Source: Nomia melanderi (Eukaryota > Arthropoda > Insecta > Hymenoptera > Halictidae). Taken from it: a stretch of 64,000 bases of DNA. The position numbers were made by a program, and so were the translations under genes. How positions within the stretch are numbered: the stretch's first letter is position 1; each line of letters opens with the position of its first letter. Shown in pieces: positions 63,701 through 64,000 of the stretch. Below the pieces are notes generated by a model, which ran no database searches, was not told the DNA's origin, and saw nothing but the letters and a program-made list of their open reading frames with translations. The stretch is taken from positions 1 through 64,000 of the forward strand of contig NW_027475160.1 in NCBI RefSeq assembly GCF_051020985.1. Direction: 5' to 3'.

Positions 63701-64000
63701 GGGCCGAGAAAACCACAGTCTCATGGGGCCGGACACTCATGGTCAGGGGAAAATCCAATATATACCTGGTGATATCTCGGGTGCTATTAGATATAGCGCC
63801 ATAAACCAAAGTGAATTATCTGCAGGAGGCCCTGGTGCATGAATCTGTGCAGCGGGAACAACCTCGGACCACCAGGGGACGAGAAAACCACCGTCTCATG
63901 GGACCGGACACTCAGGGTCAGGGAAAAATCCAATATATATCTGGTGATATCTTGGGTGCTATTACAGATAGCGCAATAAATCAAAGTGCATTATCTGCAG
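54764..64000 (+). repeat. 175-bp satellite array, second forward block
   Basis: About 53 monomers, running off the right edge. It includes a 1,225-bp (7-monomer) repeat between about 55738 and 56963, and a 3,849-bp offset duplication (22 monomers minus 1 bp) of 59588-60150 at 63437-64000. Sequence is more homogeneous than the left forward block. Confidence 0.95.

Noticed and set aside
26110..64000. Hundreds of 60-103-codon reading frames on both strands, similar to each other
   Set aside because: They repeat every 175 bp, which is not a multiple of 3, so each frame shifts at every monomer. They occur equally on both strands and have no gene-like starts. They are by-products of the satellite.
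26131..64000. CENP-B box in the 175-bp satellite
   Set aside because: The monomer has CGGGAACGACC, but the required TTCG and A positions upstream of CGGG do not match the CENP-B box pattern.

Overview
The window looks like repeat-dense heterochromatin of a eukaryote, most likely an arthropod. It holds no ordinary host protein gene. The clade clue is U2 snRNA: a 36-nt block that recurs more than 100 times here matches, as I recall it, the first 36 nt of fly U2, including the A in CCTTATGG and the AAA before GTGTA where vertebrate U2 differs. The rest of a U2 gene, from nt 38 onward, lies once at 3480-3629.

Layout. 1-257: 10-bp AT-rich minisatellite. 258-2152: tandem 56-bp satellite, each unit being U2 nt 1-36 plus 20 bp of other sequence. 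2153-3479: a 5'-truncated non-LTR retrotransposon copy (copy A) holding only 3' UTR. 3480-3629: U2 snRNA nt 38 to the 3' end, with all stems and the Sm site intact. About 3630-12451: a long non-LTR retrotransposon (copy B) with N-terminal zinc fingers, reverse transcriptase, CCHC knuckle and restriction-like endonuclease, in the R2/NeSL/Utopia group. Its reading frame is broken by frameshifts and stops, and its 2.5-kb 3' UTR contains a large 8-bp microsatellite. 12452-16791: second 56-bp array. 16792-18365: the 10-bp minisatellite in reverse orientation. 18366-19192: a 56-bp array in reverse orientation. 19193-26130: the 10-bp minisatellite in forward orientation. 26131-64000: about 216 monomers of a 175-bp satellite, with one 17.3-kb block (37426-54763) inverted.

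How the parts fit. Copies A and B share a 3' end with a covarying hairpin and AATAAA. A is followed directly by U2 nt 38, and B directly by the point where the 56-bp unit leaves U2 homology after nt 36. Satellite unit boundary and retrotransposon insertion point therefore coincide, inside the branch-site recognition sequence GTA|GTA of U2. This fits a Utopia-type element, a lineage known to target U2 snRNA genes. It suggests two ideas: the 56-bp satellite may derive from target-site duplication at U2, and the element may carry the U2 3' portion at its 5' end so that insertion rebuilds a complete U2 gene. The second idea is inference but explains the arrangement with the fewest extra events.
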